This document shows, piece by piece, positions 51,474 to 59,586 of a stretch of 64,000 nt of DNA. The stretch is from assembly GCA_937924855.1 (NCBI GenBank), contig CALEYQ010000045.1:1-64000 (forward strand). The letters run 5' to 3'. This stretch comes from an uncultured Bacteroidota bacterium (GTDB lineage Bacteria; Bacteroidota; Bacteroidia; JADZBD01). The notes beneath the pieces were generated by a model, which did not search any database, was not told where the DNA came from, and saw only the letters and a program-made list of their open reading frames with translations. The position numbers were made by a program, and so were the translations under genes. Position 1 is the first letter of the stretch. Every line of letters starts with the position of its first letter.

Positions 51474-52667
51474 ATGTCAAACCGGATCCGGAAAGTATCA
51501 GGAAGCTCACAAACCAAAGCAGTTCGTAACAGGATTGAAAACAAAGGGCATAAAGAACACTCACAGCCTATTTTTGTTACCTCAAGTTTTGAATTTGATT
51601 CTGCCGAGGAAATGCGGGCCGCCTTTGCCGACGAAAACGATAACAATATTTATTCGCGGTTCAGTAATCCGAATGCCGATGAGCTGGTTGCCCGTATGTG
51701 CGCGCTCGAAAATACTCCGGCAGGTTTTGCTACTGCCTCGGGGATGGCCGCTGTTTTTGCCTCGGTAATGGCACTTTGTAAATCAGGCGACCATATTATT
51801 TCCTGCAGTTCGGTATTCGGCTCCACTCACACGCTTTTCACTAAATTTTTTCCGCGCTGGGGAATCACCACCTCGTATTTTGATGCTTCCCGACCCGAAC
51901 AAATAGAAAAACTGCTTACCCCCAACACCCGGATGGTTTTTGTAGAAACACCAACCAACCCTGGACTGGATGTAATAGACCTCGAATGGCTGGGGAAATT
52001 TTGCAGTAATCATAATCTTATTCTGAATGTAGATAATTGTTTCGCAACACCTGTTTTGCAAAAACCGGCCGATTACGGAGCAACTCTGGTTACTCATTCC
52101 GCCACAAAATTTATCGACGGACAAGGACGGGTTTTGGGCGGACTTGTCCTGGGCCGGGAAGATCTGATCAAGGAAGTGTATTTATTTTGCCGGAGTTCCG
52201 GTCCTGCCATTTCGCCCTTCAATGCCTGGGTTCTGTCTAAAAGTCTGGAAACCCTGGAGGTGAGAATGGAACGGCATTCCTCCTCTGCCCTGCGCCTGGC
52301 CGAATGGCTCGAATTCAGAAATGACCTTTCCCGTGTAATTTATCCCTTTCTCAAAGGACATCCCCAATTTGAAATTGCAAAACGGCAAATGCGGGCCGGG
52401 GGAGGCGTAGTTTCCTTTGAACTCAACGGTGACGCCAAAAGGGGAGCCCGTTTTCTGGACGCTCTTTCCTTGTGTTCATTAACCGCTAATCTGGGAGATA
52501 CGCGCACTATTGCTTCTCATCCTGCCAGCACCACGCACGCAAAACTTACGGAAGAAGAAAGACTGAAAGTGGGAATTACTTCAGGCCTGGTTAGGATTTC
52601 GGTGGGACTGGAAGATCCTGCGGATATTATTGCCGACATTGAAAACGCACTTAACAAATCAAAATAG
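51474..52667 (+). CDS. metZ: O-succinyl/acetylhomoserine sulfhydrylase (Cys/Met metabolism PLP enzyme)
   Basis: A 397-residue PLP enzyme of the gamma family. The PLP lysine is Lys212 in THSATKFIDGQGRVLGG; YSRFSNPNADELVARMCALE and VETPTNPGLDVIDL are further family motifs. The form fits direct sulfhydrylation of activated homoserine with sulfide to homocysteine (MetZ/MetY), joining the sulfite reductase and MetX outputs. Cystathionine gamma-synthase or lyase is the alternative. It is followed 1 bp later by pepP. Confidence 0.9.
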   Translation: MSNRIRKVSGSSQTKAVRNRIENKGHKEHSQPIFVTSSFEFDSAEEMRAAFADENDNNIYSRFSNPNADELVARMCALENTPAGFATASGMAAVFASVMALCKSGDHIISCSSVFGSTHTLFTKFFPRWGITTSYFDASRPEQIEKLLTPNTRMVFVETPTNPGLDVIDLEWLGKFCSNHNLILNVDNCFATPVLQKPADYGATLVTHSATKFIDGQGRVLGGLVLGREDLIKEVYLFCRSSGPAISPFNAWVLSKSLETLEVRMERHSSSALRLAEWLEFRNDLSRVIYPFLKGHPQFEIAKRQMRAGGGVVSFELNGDAKRGARFLDALSLCSLTANLGDTRTIASHPASTTHAKLTEEERLKVGITSGLVRISVGLEDPADIIADIENALNKSK

Positions 52668-52668
52668 T

Positions 52669-53967
52669 ATGAAATACCTTCCTCTGCCCAACAAAATTTT
52701 CATTGAAAACCGGAAGCGGTTTTCCCGCCAAATGAAATCCGGATATCTGGCCGTTTTTAATTCCAACGACATTATGCCCACGAATGCCGACGGGCATATG
52801 AGTTTTGTTCAAAACACCGATTTGTTTTATTTATCGGGTATCGACCAGGAGGAAAGCACTCTTTTGCTTTTCCCCAACGCAAAAAATCCGGAAATGCGTG
52901 AAATTCTTTTTTTGAAGGAAACCAATCCTACCATTGCCGTTTGGGAAGGACATAAGTATACCAAAGGCGAAGCGTTTGAAACCAGTGGCATCCGGACCGT
53001 TTACTGGAACTCTCAGTTTCAGCAGGTGTTTCACGCCCTGGCAGGAGAATGTGATGGATTTTATCTGAATACCAATGAACACCCCCGTGCAGTTGTTGAG
53101 GTTGAAACGCGGGACGCACGGTTCATCAATTGGGTTAAAAAACATTATCCCCTTCATAAACTGAAACGATCAGCTCCCATTATGGCCGACCTGCGCTGTG
53201 TAAAATCGGTGGAAGAAGTGGATATTATTAAGGAGGCTTGCCGGATTACCGGATTGGGTTTCCGGCGCACGCTGGATTTTATTAAGCCCGGCGTAAAGGA
53301 ATATGAAATTGAAGCCGAGCTTATTCACGAATTCATACGCAACCGTTCCAGGGGATTCGCCTATGGCCCCATAATAGCGAGCGGGAAAAATGCCTGCGTG
53401 CTTCATTATACCCAAAACAACGCCACCTGCAAATCGGGCGAGGTTGTTCTGATGGATGTGGCGGCTGAGTACGGAAACTATGCATCTGACCTTACCCGTT
53501 GCGTTCCCGTTAGCGGAAAATTTTCGAAACGACAAAAGCAGGTTTATAACGCCGTTTTGAAAGTGATGCGCGAAGCTGTAAAAATGCTTAAGCCGGGAGG
53601 CGACCTCGACAGCTACCATAAAGCTGTTGGAGAAATAATGACCGAAGAGCTTATTCGTTTAAAGCTGCTCACGAAATTCCAGGTAAAAAATCAAAACCCC
53701 TCAAATCCTGCCTATAAAAAGTATTTTATGCACGGAACATCTCACCATCTTGGCCTGGATGTTCATGATGTGGGCAGCAAGTATAAAAAGTTTGAAGCCG
53801 GTATGGTGTTTACTTGTGAACCCGGAATTTATATTCCCCGCGAACGCCTGGGAATTCGGCTTGAAAACGATATTCTGATTACCAAAAAGGGACCTGTTGA
53901 CCTTATGGAGGACATTCCCATTGAGGCAAATGAGATTGAAGCCATAATGGCCGACAGAAAAAAATAA
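52669..53967 (+). CDS. pepP: Xaa-Pro aminopeptidase (M24B)
   Basis: A 432-residue aminopeptidase P that cleaves N-terminal residues before proline. The N-terminal domain has PTNADGHMSFVQNTDLFYLSGIDQ. The pita-bread catalytic domain binds two metals through LMDVAAEYGNYASDLTR (two Asp), GTSHHLGLDVHD (His), FTCEPGIYI (Glu) and RLENDILI (Glu). The start is ATG 52669, 1 bp after metZ. The link to methionine genes is probably only operon position. Confidence 0.95.
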   Translation: MKYLPLPNKIFIENRKRFSRQMKSGYLAVFNSNDIMPTNADGHMSFVQNTDLFYLSGIDQEESTLLLFPNAKNPEMREILFLKETNPTIAVWEGHKYTKGEAFETSGIRTVYWNSQFQQVFHALAGECDGFYLNTNEHPRAVVEVETRDARFINWVKKHYPLHKLKRSAPIMADLRCVKSVEEVDIIKEACRITGLGFRRTLDFIKPGVKEYEIEAELIHEFIRNRSRGFAYGPIIASGKNACVLHYTQNNATCKSGEVVLMDVAAEYGNYASDLTRCVPVSGKFSKRQKQVYNAVLKVMREAVKMLKPGGDLDSYHKAVGEIMTEELIRLKLLTKFQVKNQNPSNPAYKKYFMHGTSHHLGLDVHDVGSKYKKFEAGMVFTCEPGIYIPRERLGIRLENDILITKKGPVDLMEDIPIEANEIEAIMADRKK

Positions 53968-53979
53968 AATCTACACTCC

Positions 53980-54777
53980 ATGGAGCTGCTTTACAAGGGA
54001 GTTCCCATTTATTTTACCGATTCCGGGAAGGGAAGGGCGCTGATATTTATTCACGGCTTTCCCATGTCGGGCGAGGTATGGTCTGATTTTATTGCCGGAG
54101 CGGGAGACACCTACCGTAAAATTGTAATTGACCTTCCCGGATTTGGGAATAGTGGGAACCTTGGGTATGTACACTCTATGGTCGAAATGGCTCAGGCCGT
54201 TAAGGCTGTTTGCGACCATTTAAAATTACGGCGGTATATCCTTGTGGGTCATTCCATGGGAGGATATGTGGCTGCAGCGTTTGCAAAGTTGTACCCTGAA
54301 CCTGTGAAAGGATTGGTTTTTTTCCATTCAAGTCCTTCGGCCGACAGCTTGCAGAAAAAGGCAGACCGTACCCGTGCCATGGAAGCCATAAGGCAAAATA
54401 GGAAGGCCTTTGTGGTGGCTCTCATCGATAAACTTTTTGCAGAGGCCAACCGGATCCGGCTGAAGAAAAAAATTGCATGGGTTAAGAAAATATCTGCCGG
54501 AGCTTCGCTTCATGGCATATTGGCCGCCACCGAAGGCATGCGCGACCGGGACGAACTTACACCGTTTATGCGCAACTCGGGAATTCCACAATTATATGTA
54601 ATAGGGAAGCAGGATATAGTTTTCTCCTGGGAACAACTGAGAGATCTGGCCGGAGAAATATCCACCGCTTCGATGATTTTGATTGAAAATTGCGGACACA
54701 TGGGATTTATTGAGGCTCCGGAAACCTGCATGGCTGCCTTAAAGAAATTTTGGGCAAAGGCATTTTCCGAAAAATAA
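53980..54777 (+). CDS. Alpha/beta hydrolase
   Basis: A 265-residue soluble alpha/beta-hydrolase-fold protein. The oxyanion motif HGFPMSG is at 25-31, the nucleophile is Ser92 in VGHSMGGYVAAA, the acid lies in IGKQDIVFSWE and the His in ENCGHMGFIEAPE. It most resembles esterase/3-oxoadipate enol-lactonase-like hydrolases of broad type; the substrate cannot be told. It is last in the osmC-metZ-pepP operon, 12 bp after pepP. Confidence 0.85.
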   Translation: MELLYKGVPIYFTDSGKGRALIFIHGFPMSGEVWSDFIAGAGDTYRKIVIDLPGFGNSGNLGYVHSMVEMAQAVKAVCDHLKLRRYILVGHSMGGYVAAAFAKLYPEPVKGLVFFHSSPSADSLQKKADRTRAMEAIRQNRKAFVVALIDKLFAEANRIRLKKKIAWVKKISAGASLHGILAATEGMRDRDELTPFMRNSGIPQLYVIGKQDIVFSWEQLRDLAGEISTASMILIENCGHMGFIEAPETCMAALKKFWAKAFSEK

Positions 54778-54807
54778 AAAACCCCGCTCCTGGTAACAGG
54801 AGCAGGG
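54776..54807 (-). terminator. Intrinsic terminator downstream of the 63-residue membrane protein
   Basis: Minus strand CCCTGCTCCTG, loop TTAC, CAGGAGCGGGG (stem 54807-54782, one bulge), then six T (54781-54776) and ATTTTT. It terminates minus-strand transcription, supporting the small gene at 54887-55078 as a real transcript. Read on the plus strand it lacks a T-run. Confidence 0.75.
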
Positions 54808-54824
54808 AAAACCGGATGCGGGCG

Positions 54825-54868
54825 CGGCGGATCCTAAGGCAACATCCCCATGAACCTCAAGTCCGCCG
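54825..54868. repeat. Structured element A with ACATCCCCAT core
   Basis: An outer stem CGGCGGA (54825-54831) / TCCGCCG (54862-54868) encloses a smaller AGG/CCT pairing and the apical CAT-CCCC-ATG hairpin (54843-54852). The core ACATCCCCAT is shared with elements at 55122-55171 and 59148-59212. It lies between the 63-residue gene and its terminator. Confidence 0.5.
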
Positions 54869-54886
54869 TTCCCTTTGCATCATTTT

Positions 54887-55078
54887 TTAAAACAGCACGT
54901 TTAACACCCCGAACAGGAACAAGCCGAACACCACAATGCCCAGGAATGAAATGACGGTATCAACACCATCGTGTTCCTGAACTCTGGGTCTTGTTCTCAT
55001 CCGCTCTAGGTTTCGCTGGTGCAGGGCCATGCGATGTGCCCGTGTGTACCTGCGACTGGTTCTTTCAATGTTTTTCAT
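54887..55078 (-). CDS. Small single-span membrane protein, unknown
   Basis: A 63-residue protein. The first 35 residues are very basic (MKNIERTSRRYTRAHR, then RMRTRPR), followed by Glu-His-Asp and a hydrophobic C-terminal segment (about 43-63) long enough to span the membrane. The ATG is at 55078. An intrinsic terminator lies 80 bp downstream on this strand. Structured elements A and B flank the gene. I do not recognise the family; a spurious ORF is possible, but composition and terminator argue for a real gene. Confidence 0.5.
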   Translation of the reverse strand: MKNIERTSRRYTRAHRMALHQRNLERMRTRPRVQEHDGVDTVISFLGIVVFGLFLFGVLNVLF

Positions 55079-55121
55079 GACGTATTATATTAAGTTAAGG
55101 GGAGGCAAAGCAATAAAGGAT

Positions 55122-55171
55122 CGGAGAAGCCGTTTGAAACACATCCCCATGTGCGCAAAGCGACTTCTCCG
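55122..55171. repeat. Structured element B with ACATCCCCAT core
   Basis: An outer 11-bp stem (55122-55132 with 55161-55171, one C-A mismatch: CGGAGAAGCCG / CGACTTCTCCG) surrounds symmetric 7-nt internal strands and an apical CACAT-CCCC-ATGTG hairpin (55140-55153). It is the most regular of the three related elements and lies 44 bp upstream of the small-gene ATG. Confidence 0.6.
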
Positions 55172-55337
55172 TGGACTAATGTCCTTGCCCGAAAAAAAGG
55201 CTTTACAGTTGTGTCCGGCAGCTGCCCGACCGACGGATTCCCTGTATGTTTTGTTTCTGAGCATATCCTTTTGTTAATCCAAACAAATTAACCTCTACAC
55301 AATATTACGCATGGATTCCGGTCCCGTATAGGGGTTT

Positions 55338-55390
55338 CCAATAAGTGGCAGGATTGGGCCAATAAGTGGTAAGGCCCGGAAACTAAGTGG
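55338..55390. promoter_or_regulatory. Three direct repeats at 21-bp spacing, possible LytTR operator
   Basis: CCAATAAGTGG at 55338-55348 and 55359-55369 and AAACTAAGTGG at 55380-55390 repeat with an exact 21-bp period, two helical turns. LytTR regulators bind direct repeats of about 9 bp with about 12-bp spacers, which gives the same period, and the LytTR gene ends 9 bp away. The repeats do not match the published AgrA/ComE consensus closely, so the link is inferred from geometry and proximity. Confidence 0.4.
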
Positions 55391-55398
55391 GAGGGGGT

Positions 55399-56151
55399 CT
55401 ATACCCGGTTCAGGCGCTCGAGGAAGGATTCCCGCTTTCGCCTTGAAATTTCAATCTTGGAATTGTCGCTCATAATGGCATACCCCCCGTCGGTTTTTAA
55501 ATACCGGACTACATGGTTCATGTTGATGAGGTGGTGGTGGTGAACCCGAATGAACTGGGAAGAGGGAAGAATGTCTTCGTAGTGTTTTAAGCCGGTTGTA
55601 ACCAGAAATTTTTTCCCCCCAACCAAAAAGAAATAGGTATAAGATTCTGAAGCTTCGCAGCGGATGATGTCTGCAATGTTTACGATTTCATATGCGTTGC
55701 CGGTGGGCAGGGTAATTCTCGAAAAATCTTCGTCGGATTTCTTCAGGTTTTGAATTAAAAATTTCAGGTTTTCAACATTGGAGAAGGAGCTCTTTTTCTC
55801 GATAATCTTTCGGACGGCACTTTTTAGTTCCTCGCCGTTTATGGGTTTGAGCAAATAATCAAGCGCACTGTATTTAATGGCTTTAATGGCATATTGATCA
55901 AATGCCGTGGCGAAAATAATTTCAAAGTTCTGATCCGGAATCCGGGTCAGAATATCAAAACCGGTTCCGTCGGTAAGCTGTATGTCAAGAAACACCAGGT
56001 CCGGCTTTTCTTTTTTTATCATTTCAACCGCGGTGTCCACATTGCCGGCAATTCCAAGTACTGAAATTTCCGGACAGTGTTTTTTCAGCAGAGCGAGCAT
56101 GAGCTCGGCCGATTTTTTTTCGTCTTCAACAATTACCGCGTTTATCTTCAT
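55399..56151 (-). CDS. LytTR-family response regulator
   Basis: A 250-residue regulator. The receiver domain (1 to about 120) has acidic pocket Glu9-Asp10, phospho-acceptor Asp56 in LVFLDIQLTDG, a conserved Thr/Ala segment in IIFATAFDQ and Lys in YLLKPI. The LytTR DNA-binding domain (about 145-250) has IIRCEASESYTYFFL, FIRVHHHHLINMNHV and IEISRRKRESFLERL. It follows the histidine kinase gene by 9 bp, forming a LytS/LytR-type two-component pair. Possible targets include the 21-bp repeats just past its stop codon. Confidence 0.94.
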   Translation of the reverse strand: MKINAVIVEDEKKSAELMLALLKKHCPEISVLGIAGNVDTAVEMIKKEKPDLVFLDIQLTDGTGFDILTRIPDQNFEIIFATAFDQYAIKAIKYSALDYLLKPINGEELKSAVRKIIEKKSSFSNVENLKFLIQNLKKSDEDFSRITLPTGNAYEIVNIADIIRCEASESYTYFFLVGGKKFLVTTGLKHYEDILPSSQFIRVHHHHLINMNHVVRYLKTDGGYAIMSDNSKIEISRRKRESFLERLNRV

Positions 56152-56160
56152 AGGGCTAAG

Positions 56161-59097
56161 TTAATCAATAGGAATGTAAATATCTACCTGCGTGCCCTGA
56201 GGTTCTCCGAAATCGTCTTCCAGGTCGGTCACCGTAACGCTCATTCTGGCTTTGTGGGAAAGGTTCAGGAGTTCAAGCCGGTCTTTGGTGATACTCATCC
56301 CAAAAGAACGGTAACCGGGCTTCATATATTTTCTCCGCATTTCAAGACTTGCCTTTCTTCCGATGCCATTGTCGCGAATACAACAAATTAACAGGTCGCC
56401 ATGCAAATCGATTTGAATCTCGAGCTTTCCCTTTTTCCCCTGAAGAGGAACAAGGCCATGAAGAATGGCGTTTTCAACATAGGGCTGGAGCAGGAGGGTA
56501 GGAATTTCATAAAAGTCGAGGTTCAGGGCTTCGGCTACTTTAATTTCATAATCGAAGCGGCCCTCAAAGCGTAAGGCTTCCAGCTCGATATAAAGTTTCA
56601 GGGCTTCCAGCTCTTCTTCAAGACTAACCCGTGATTTTTCGGAAGTGTTTAGAATGGATCGGATCAGACGGGCAAATTTATTAAGGTAGGTTGTCGCACC
56701 TTCCTCATTGCTGGTGATAATGAAAGATTGAATGGAATTTAAGGCATTAAAAATAAAGTGAGGGTTCATTTGTGCCCGAAGGGCTTTTAATTCCAGCGAA
56801 GCAAGCAGGGTTTTGTTTTTTTCGCGCAACTCTACCTGCTTAATGCGTATGCGAATGCCGGCCACAACAGCCAGGACAATAAAAAGAGCCAGAAATATCC
56901 GGAACCAAACCGTTTTCCACCAGGGAGTAAGGATGGTAAAGGAGAAGGTTTTGGGATGGGTGTTCCATTCTCCCAAATGGTTTGAGCTGATTACTTTAAA
57001 GCTATATTTTCCAGGAGGCAGATTGGCATAGCTGGCTTCGTTTTTGCCGGTTTCGGGCGACCAGTCAGGGTCGAATCCTTCCAGAATAAATTTGTACCTT
57101 ACCTTGTTGGGGTTGGAAAAACAAATACCCACAAAATTGAATGAAATGTTGTTTTGATCATGGGGTAATTCTACTTTTTGCGGTAACAAAGTGTCGGCAT
57201 AAAACAGTTTGATGCCGGTAATATGTGTAATGGATTTAGGAGTTTTGGTTTCCTGCAGGGGGGAAATGTAATGAATCAATCCGCCCACGGTTCCAAACCA
57301 AAGAGAGCCATCCGGATCTTCCCAGAAGCCGTTTGAATTAGATTCTCCAAAAATAAATCCCTCTTCCTTCCCGAAATGAAGCAGATCGGTTTTCTTTTCT
57401 TTATTATATTTTTCCAGGTCGAGACGATTGATTCCCTGATTGGTTCCAACCCACAAAAACTTTTTGTTGTTGCTTAGTCCAAGCGTATAAACCAGGTTTG
57501 AGCTAAGGCCGCTTCCTTCATCTATTTTATCGATCAGCTTTTCGTTATACACGTAAACCCCCTCAAACCCGCCCAAAAAGATGTTTCCGTAATTATCTTC
57601 CACGGTGCCGAAAATTGAAGTGGTTTTCAGGCCAAGTTCTTTTTTCATGTCGCGAAAGTTCTTTCCATCGAACATGAATACGCCGCCTTTATAAGTGCCA
57701 AACCAAATCCGGCCTTTTGAATCTGCGTATATATCCCAAACGTCGAAATTCGCATCGGGCGGCCCAAGGGGAAAGGTGGTGATTTTTCCGTTTTCCATCA
57801 GACTAACACCGTTATGACCACCTAACCAAGCTTTTCCATTGGGCTCAACCCATACTGCGGTAACCGAATCGCTGAGCAAGCCGGCCTTTTTCCCGAAATA
57901 ATTTTTGAAGTTTTTACCATCGTAAACAGATAGCCCCTTCCCGGTTCCAATATATAATTGTCCGTCGGGCCCCAGGGCCATATCATTAATGCTGTTTCCG
58001 GAGAGCCCGTCGGCGGTTGTAATCTTATCAAATTTCCCATTGCTCATCCGGTTCAAACCATTATCGGTTCCCACCCAGAGTATTCCGGCCTTATCACGGA
58101 GCACAGGAAATACAAACTCGCTGCAAAGACCGGCTTCTGTGCTGTAACTGACAAACTGGTATCCTGAGTATTTATAAAGACCATTGTAGGTGCCAAGCCA
58201 GATATTGAGTTCGCGATCGCGAAAAATGGCCAGGATGCGATTCCCATTAAAAGAGTCGTCGATGCGGTAATGTTTAAACCCTTTTCCGCTGAAAAGCGAA
58301 AGGCCCTGGGGTGTTCCTATCCAGAGGTTCCCAAGAAAATCATAGGCAAGTCCACTTATGGAATTGTCGGGAAGACCCTGGGCGCCTGCATAACAAATAA
58401 TTTTTCCGTTTTCGAGGAGGGAAAGACCATTTTGAGTTCCCAGAAAAACTTTTCCATCGGCGGTTTGTTCAATGGATGTAACAACGCTGTCGCACAAACC
58501 GTCTTTAAACCGCCAGGAGGAAATCAGGCTTTTTGAGGTTGAAGAAAACTGGTAGGCCCCGGAATTGGTTGCTACCCAAACCGAGCCGCCCCGGGCCGGG
58601 AACAGCGCGTTAATAATAATGGGATTGTAGGAATTGAAGGGAACTTCAATGAAGCGCGAACCGGTAAAATAAGCAAGACCTTTGTTGGTTCCTACCCAAA
58701 CCTGTCCGTTTTTATCTACACAAACCGCATTTATATAATTGTCAGGCAGCCCGTCTTCGCGGTAGAAGTTTTTGAAGTTTCTGCCATCAAAGAAAGAAAG
58801 GCCTGTAATGGTTCCAATCCATAAATTTCCGGCTGTGTCGGAGGAAATGGAAGTAACCCAATAATTGGCGAGGCCGTTTTGGGGGGTAAAGTTTTTAAAA
58901 GATTTTCCGTCAAACCGGCTCAGGCCTCCATAGGCACCACTCCAGAGGAATCCGTTTTTGTCCTGGTGAATGGTAAACACCTGAGCAAAAGGAAGGCCCT
59001 GGTCAACGCTGTAATTTTTAAAAGCAATGGTTTGTCCGATCCCGGAAACGGGAAATAAAAAAGCCAAAGCCACTATAAGTTTTGAAAACCGGATCAT
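56161..59097 (-). CDS. Propeller/Y_Y_Y histidine kinase of the LytS type
   Basis: A 978-residue membrane kinase. After the signal peptide come about 14 two-component propeller blades ('VWVGTNKGLAYFxGxxF'), a Y_Y_Y domain near 640-710 (ISFNFVGICFSNPNKVRYKFILEGF) and a membrane segment near 725-745. The cytoplasmic His_kinase domain has phospho-acceptor His780 in RAQMNPHFIFNALNS, an N-box (QPYVENAILHG, about 871-881) and DNGIGRK near 909. It pairs with the LytTR regulator. It has the same sensor architecture as the SpoIIE protein at 36452-39691 but a different output. Element C lies about 50 bp upstream. Confidence 0.95.
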   Translation of the reverse strand: MIRFSKLIVALAFLFPVSGIGQTIAFKNYSVDQGLPFAQVFTIHQDKNGFLWSGAYGGLSRFDGKSFKNFTPQNGLANYWVTSISSDTAGNLWIGTITGLSFFDGRNFKNFYREDGLPDNYINAVCVDKNGQVWVGTNKGLAYFTGSRFIEVPFNSYNPIIINALFPARGGSVWVATNSGAYQFSSTSKSLISSWRFKDGLCDSVVTSIEQTADGKVFLGTQNGLSLLENGKIICYAGAQGLPDNSISGLAYDFLGNLWIGTPQGLSLFSGKGFKHYRIDDSFNGNRILAIFRDRELNIWLGTYNGLYKYSGYQFVSYSTEAGLCSEFVFPVLRDKAGILWVGTDNGLNRMSNGKFDKITTADGLSGNSINDMALGPDGQLYIGTGKGLSVYDGKNFKNYFGKKAGLLSDSVTAVWVEPNGKAWLGGHNGVSLMENGKITTFPLGPPDANFDVWDIYADSKGRIWFGTYKGGVFMFDGKNFRDMKKELGLKTTSIFGTVEDNYGNIFLGGFEGVYVYNEKLIDKIDEGSGLSSNLVYTLGLSNNKKFLWVGTNQGINRLDLEKYNKEKKTDLLHFGKEEGFIFGESNSNGFWEDPDGSLWFGTVGGLIHYISPLQETKTPKSITHITGIKLFYADTLLPQKVELPHDQNNISFNFVGICFSNPNKVRYKFILEGFDPDWSPETGKNEASYANLPPGKYSFKVISSNHLGEWNTHPKTFSFTILTPWWKTVWFRIFLALFIVLAVVAGIRIRIKQVELREKNKTLLASLELKALRAQMNPHFIFNALNSIQSFIITSNEEGATTYLNKFARLIRSILNTSEKSRVSLEEELEALKLYIELEALRFEGRFDYEIKVAEALNLDFYEIPTLLLQPYVENAILHGLVPLQGKKGKLEIQIDLHGDLLICCIRDNGIGRKASLEMRRKYMKPGYRSFGMSITKDRLELLNLSHKARMSVTVTDLEDDFGEPQGTQVDIYIPID

Positions 59098-59147
59098 AGG
59101 CTCTGGCTAAAGATACAACCAAAAAATAAGGAGGGAGATTCAGCTTA

Positions 59148-59212
59148 CGTAGCTGTAGCCGACCGGGCTAACAACATCCCCATATTGTCTCCGGTTCGGC
59201 TACAATGCTACG
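59148..59212. repeat. Structured element C with ACATCCCCAT core
   Basis: A long imperfect palindrome: CGTAGC (59148-59153) with GCTACG (59207-59212), TGTAGCCGA (59154-59162) with TCGGCTACA (59196-59204), CCGG (59163-59166) with CCGG (59191-59194), and an apical ACAACAT-CCCC-ATATTGT hairpin (59171-59188). It shares ACATCCCCAT with elements A and B. It lies in the 5' region of the histidine kinase gene and could form a strong RNA or single-strand DNA hairpin. Confidence 0.6.
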
Positions 59213-59586
59213 GCTGCTTGATTCAAAACTATACCGGATATCAGGGCTATTCAAATCTGTTTTTTGGAATTATTTCCTGAAAAACACCCAAAAAAATCGA
59301 GAAAATTTGCTTAAACACCTGAAAAACAAGATATTAAATTATCAAAAACTGAGGTATTATTTCACAGAAGAGCCAAATTCAAAAATTGATTATTATTACA
59401 TGAAAATTTGGCTGTTTTTTGGCCGGAGACTATATTTACGGAATAATTGACCGTCGAACGGATATTTTTTGGGGAGGATCAATCAATAATTTTACGAATG
59501 AAAAACCCAATGTTTGTTTTCGAAATGGTTTGCCGGGTTTTGTTACGGAATAAATACTAAACCAACTAAAATAGCTTTATTATTAC
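59213..59586. other. AT-rich intergenic region
   Basis: A 374-bp gap before the helical-repeat gene. It is strongly AT-rich, with no terminator, no good TTTG-N19/21-TAnnTTTG promoter and no RNA gene that I can see. An 81-codon plus-strand ORF here (59205-59450) begins inside element C and has low-complexity Lys/Asn/Tyr/Leu content; I do not call it a gene. Confidence 0.5.

Larger units (their letters stand above)
55079..55398. other. Structured intergenic region between the small membrane protein and the LytTR gene
   Basis: A 320-bp gap with no convincing gene. It contains structured element B (55122-55171), a perfect 10-bp palindrome GGCAGCTGCC (55217-55226), a small GGAC/GTCC hairpin (55173-55184) and three 21-bp-spaced direct repeats (55338-55390). 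Short ORFs on both strands here have no recognisable protein features. A structured RNA forming the 5' leader of the small gene is possible. Confidence 0.45.

Noticed and set aside
55029..55277. 82-codon plus-strand ORF, and a shorter ORF on the minus strand at about 55087-55264
   Set aside because: Both run through structured element B and the palindrome; neither encodes a recognisable signal, domain or periodicity, and the first also overlaps the start of the 63-residue gene.
59148..59212. Element C as an integron attC site
   Set aside because: The long imperfect palindrome is suggestive, but the conserved R'/R'' boxes (GTTRRRY / RYYYAAC) are missing and no cassette structure or integrase is nearby.
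59205..59450. 81-codon plus-strand ORF after element C
   Set aside because: It starts within the hairpin and has a low-complexity AT-driven residue mix; no promoter or homology cue.
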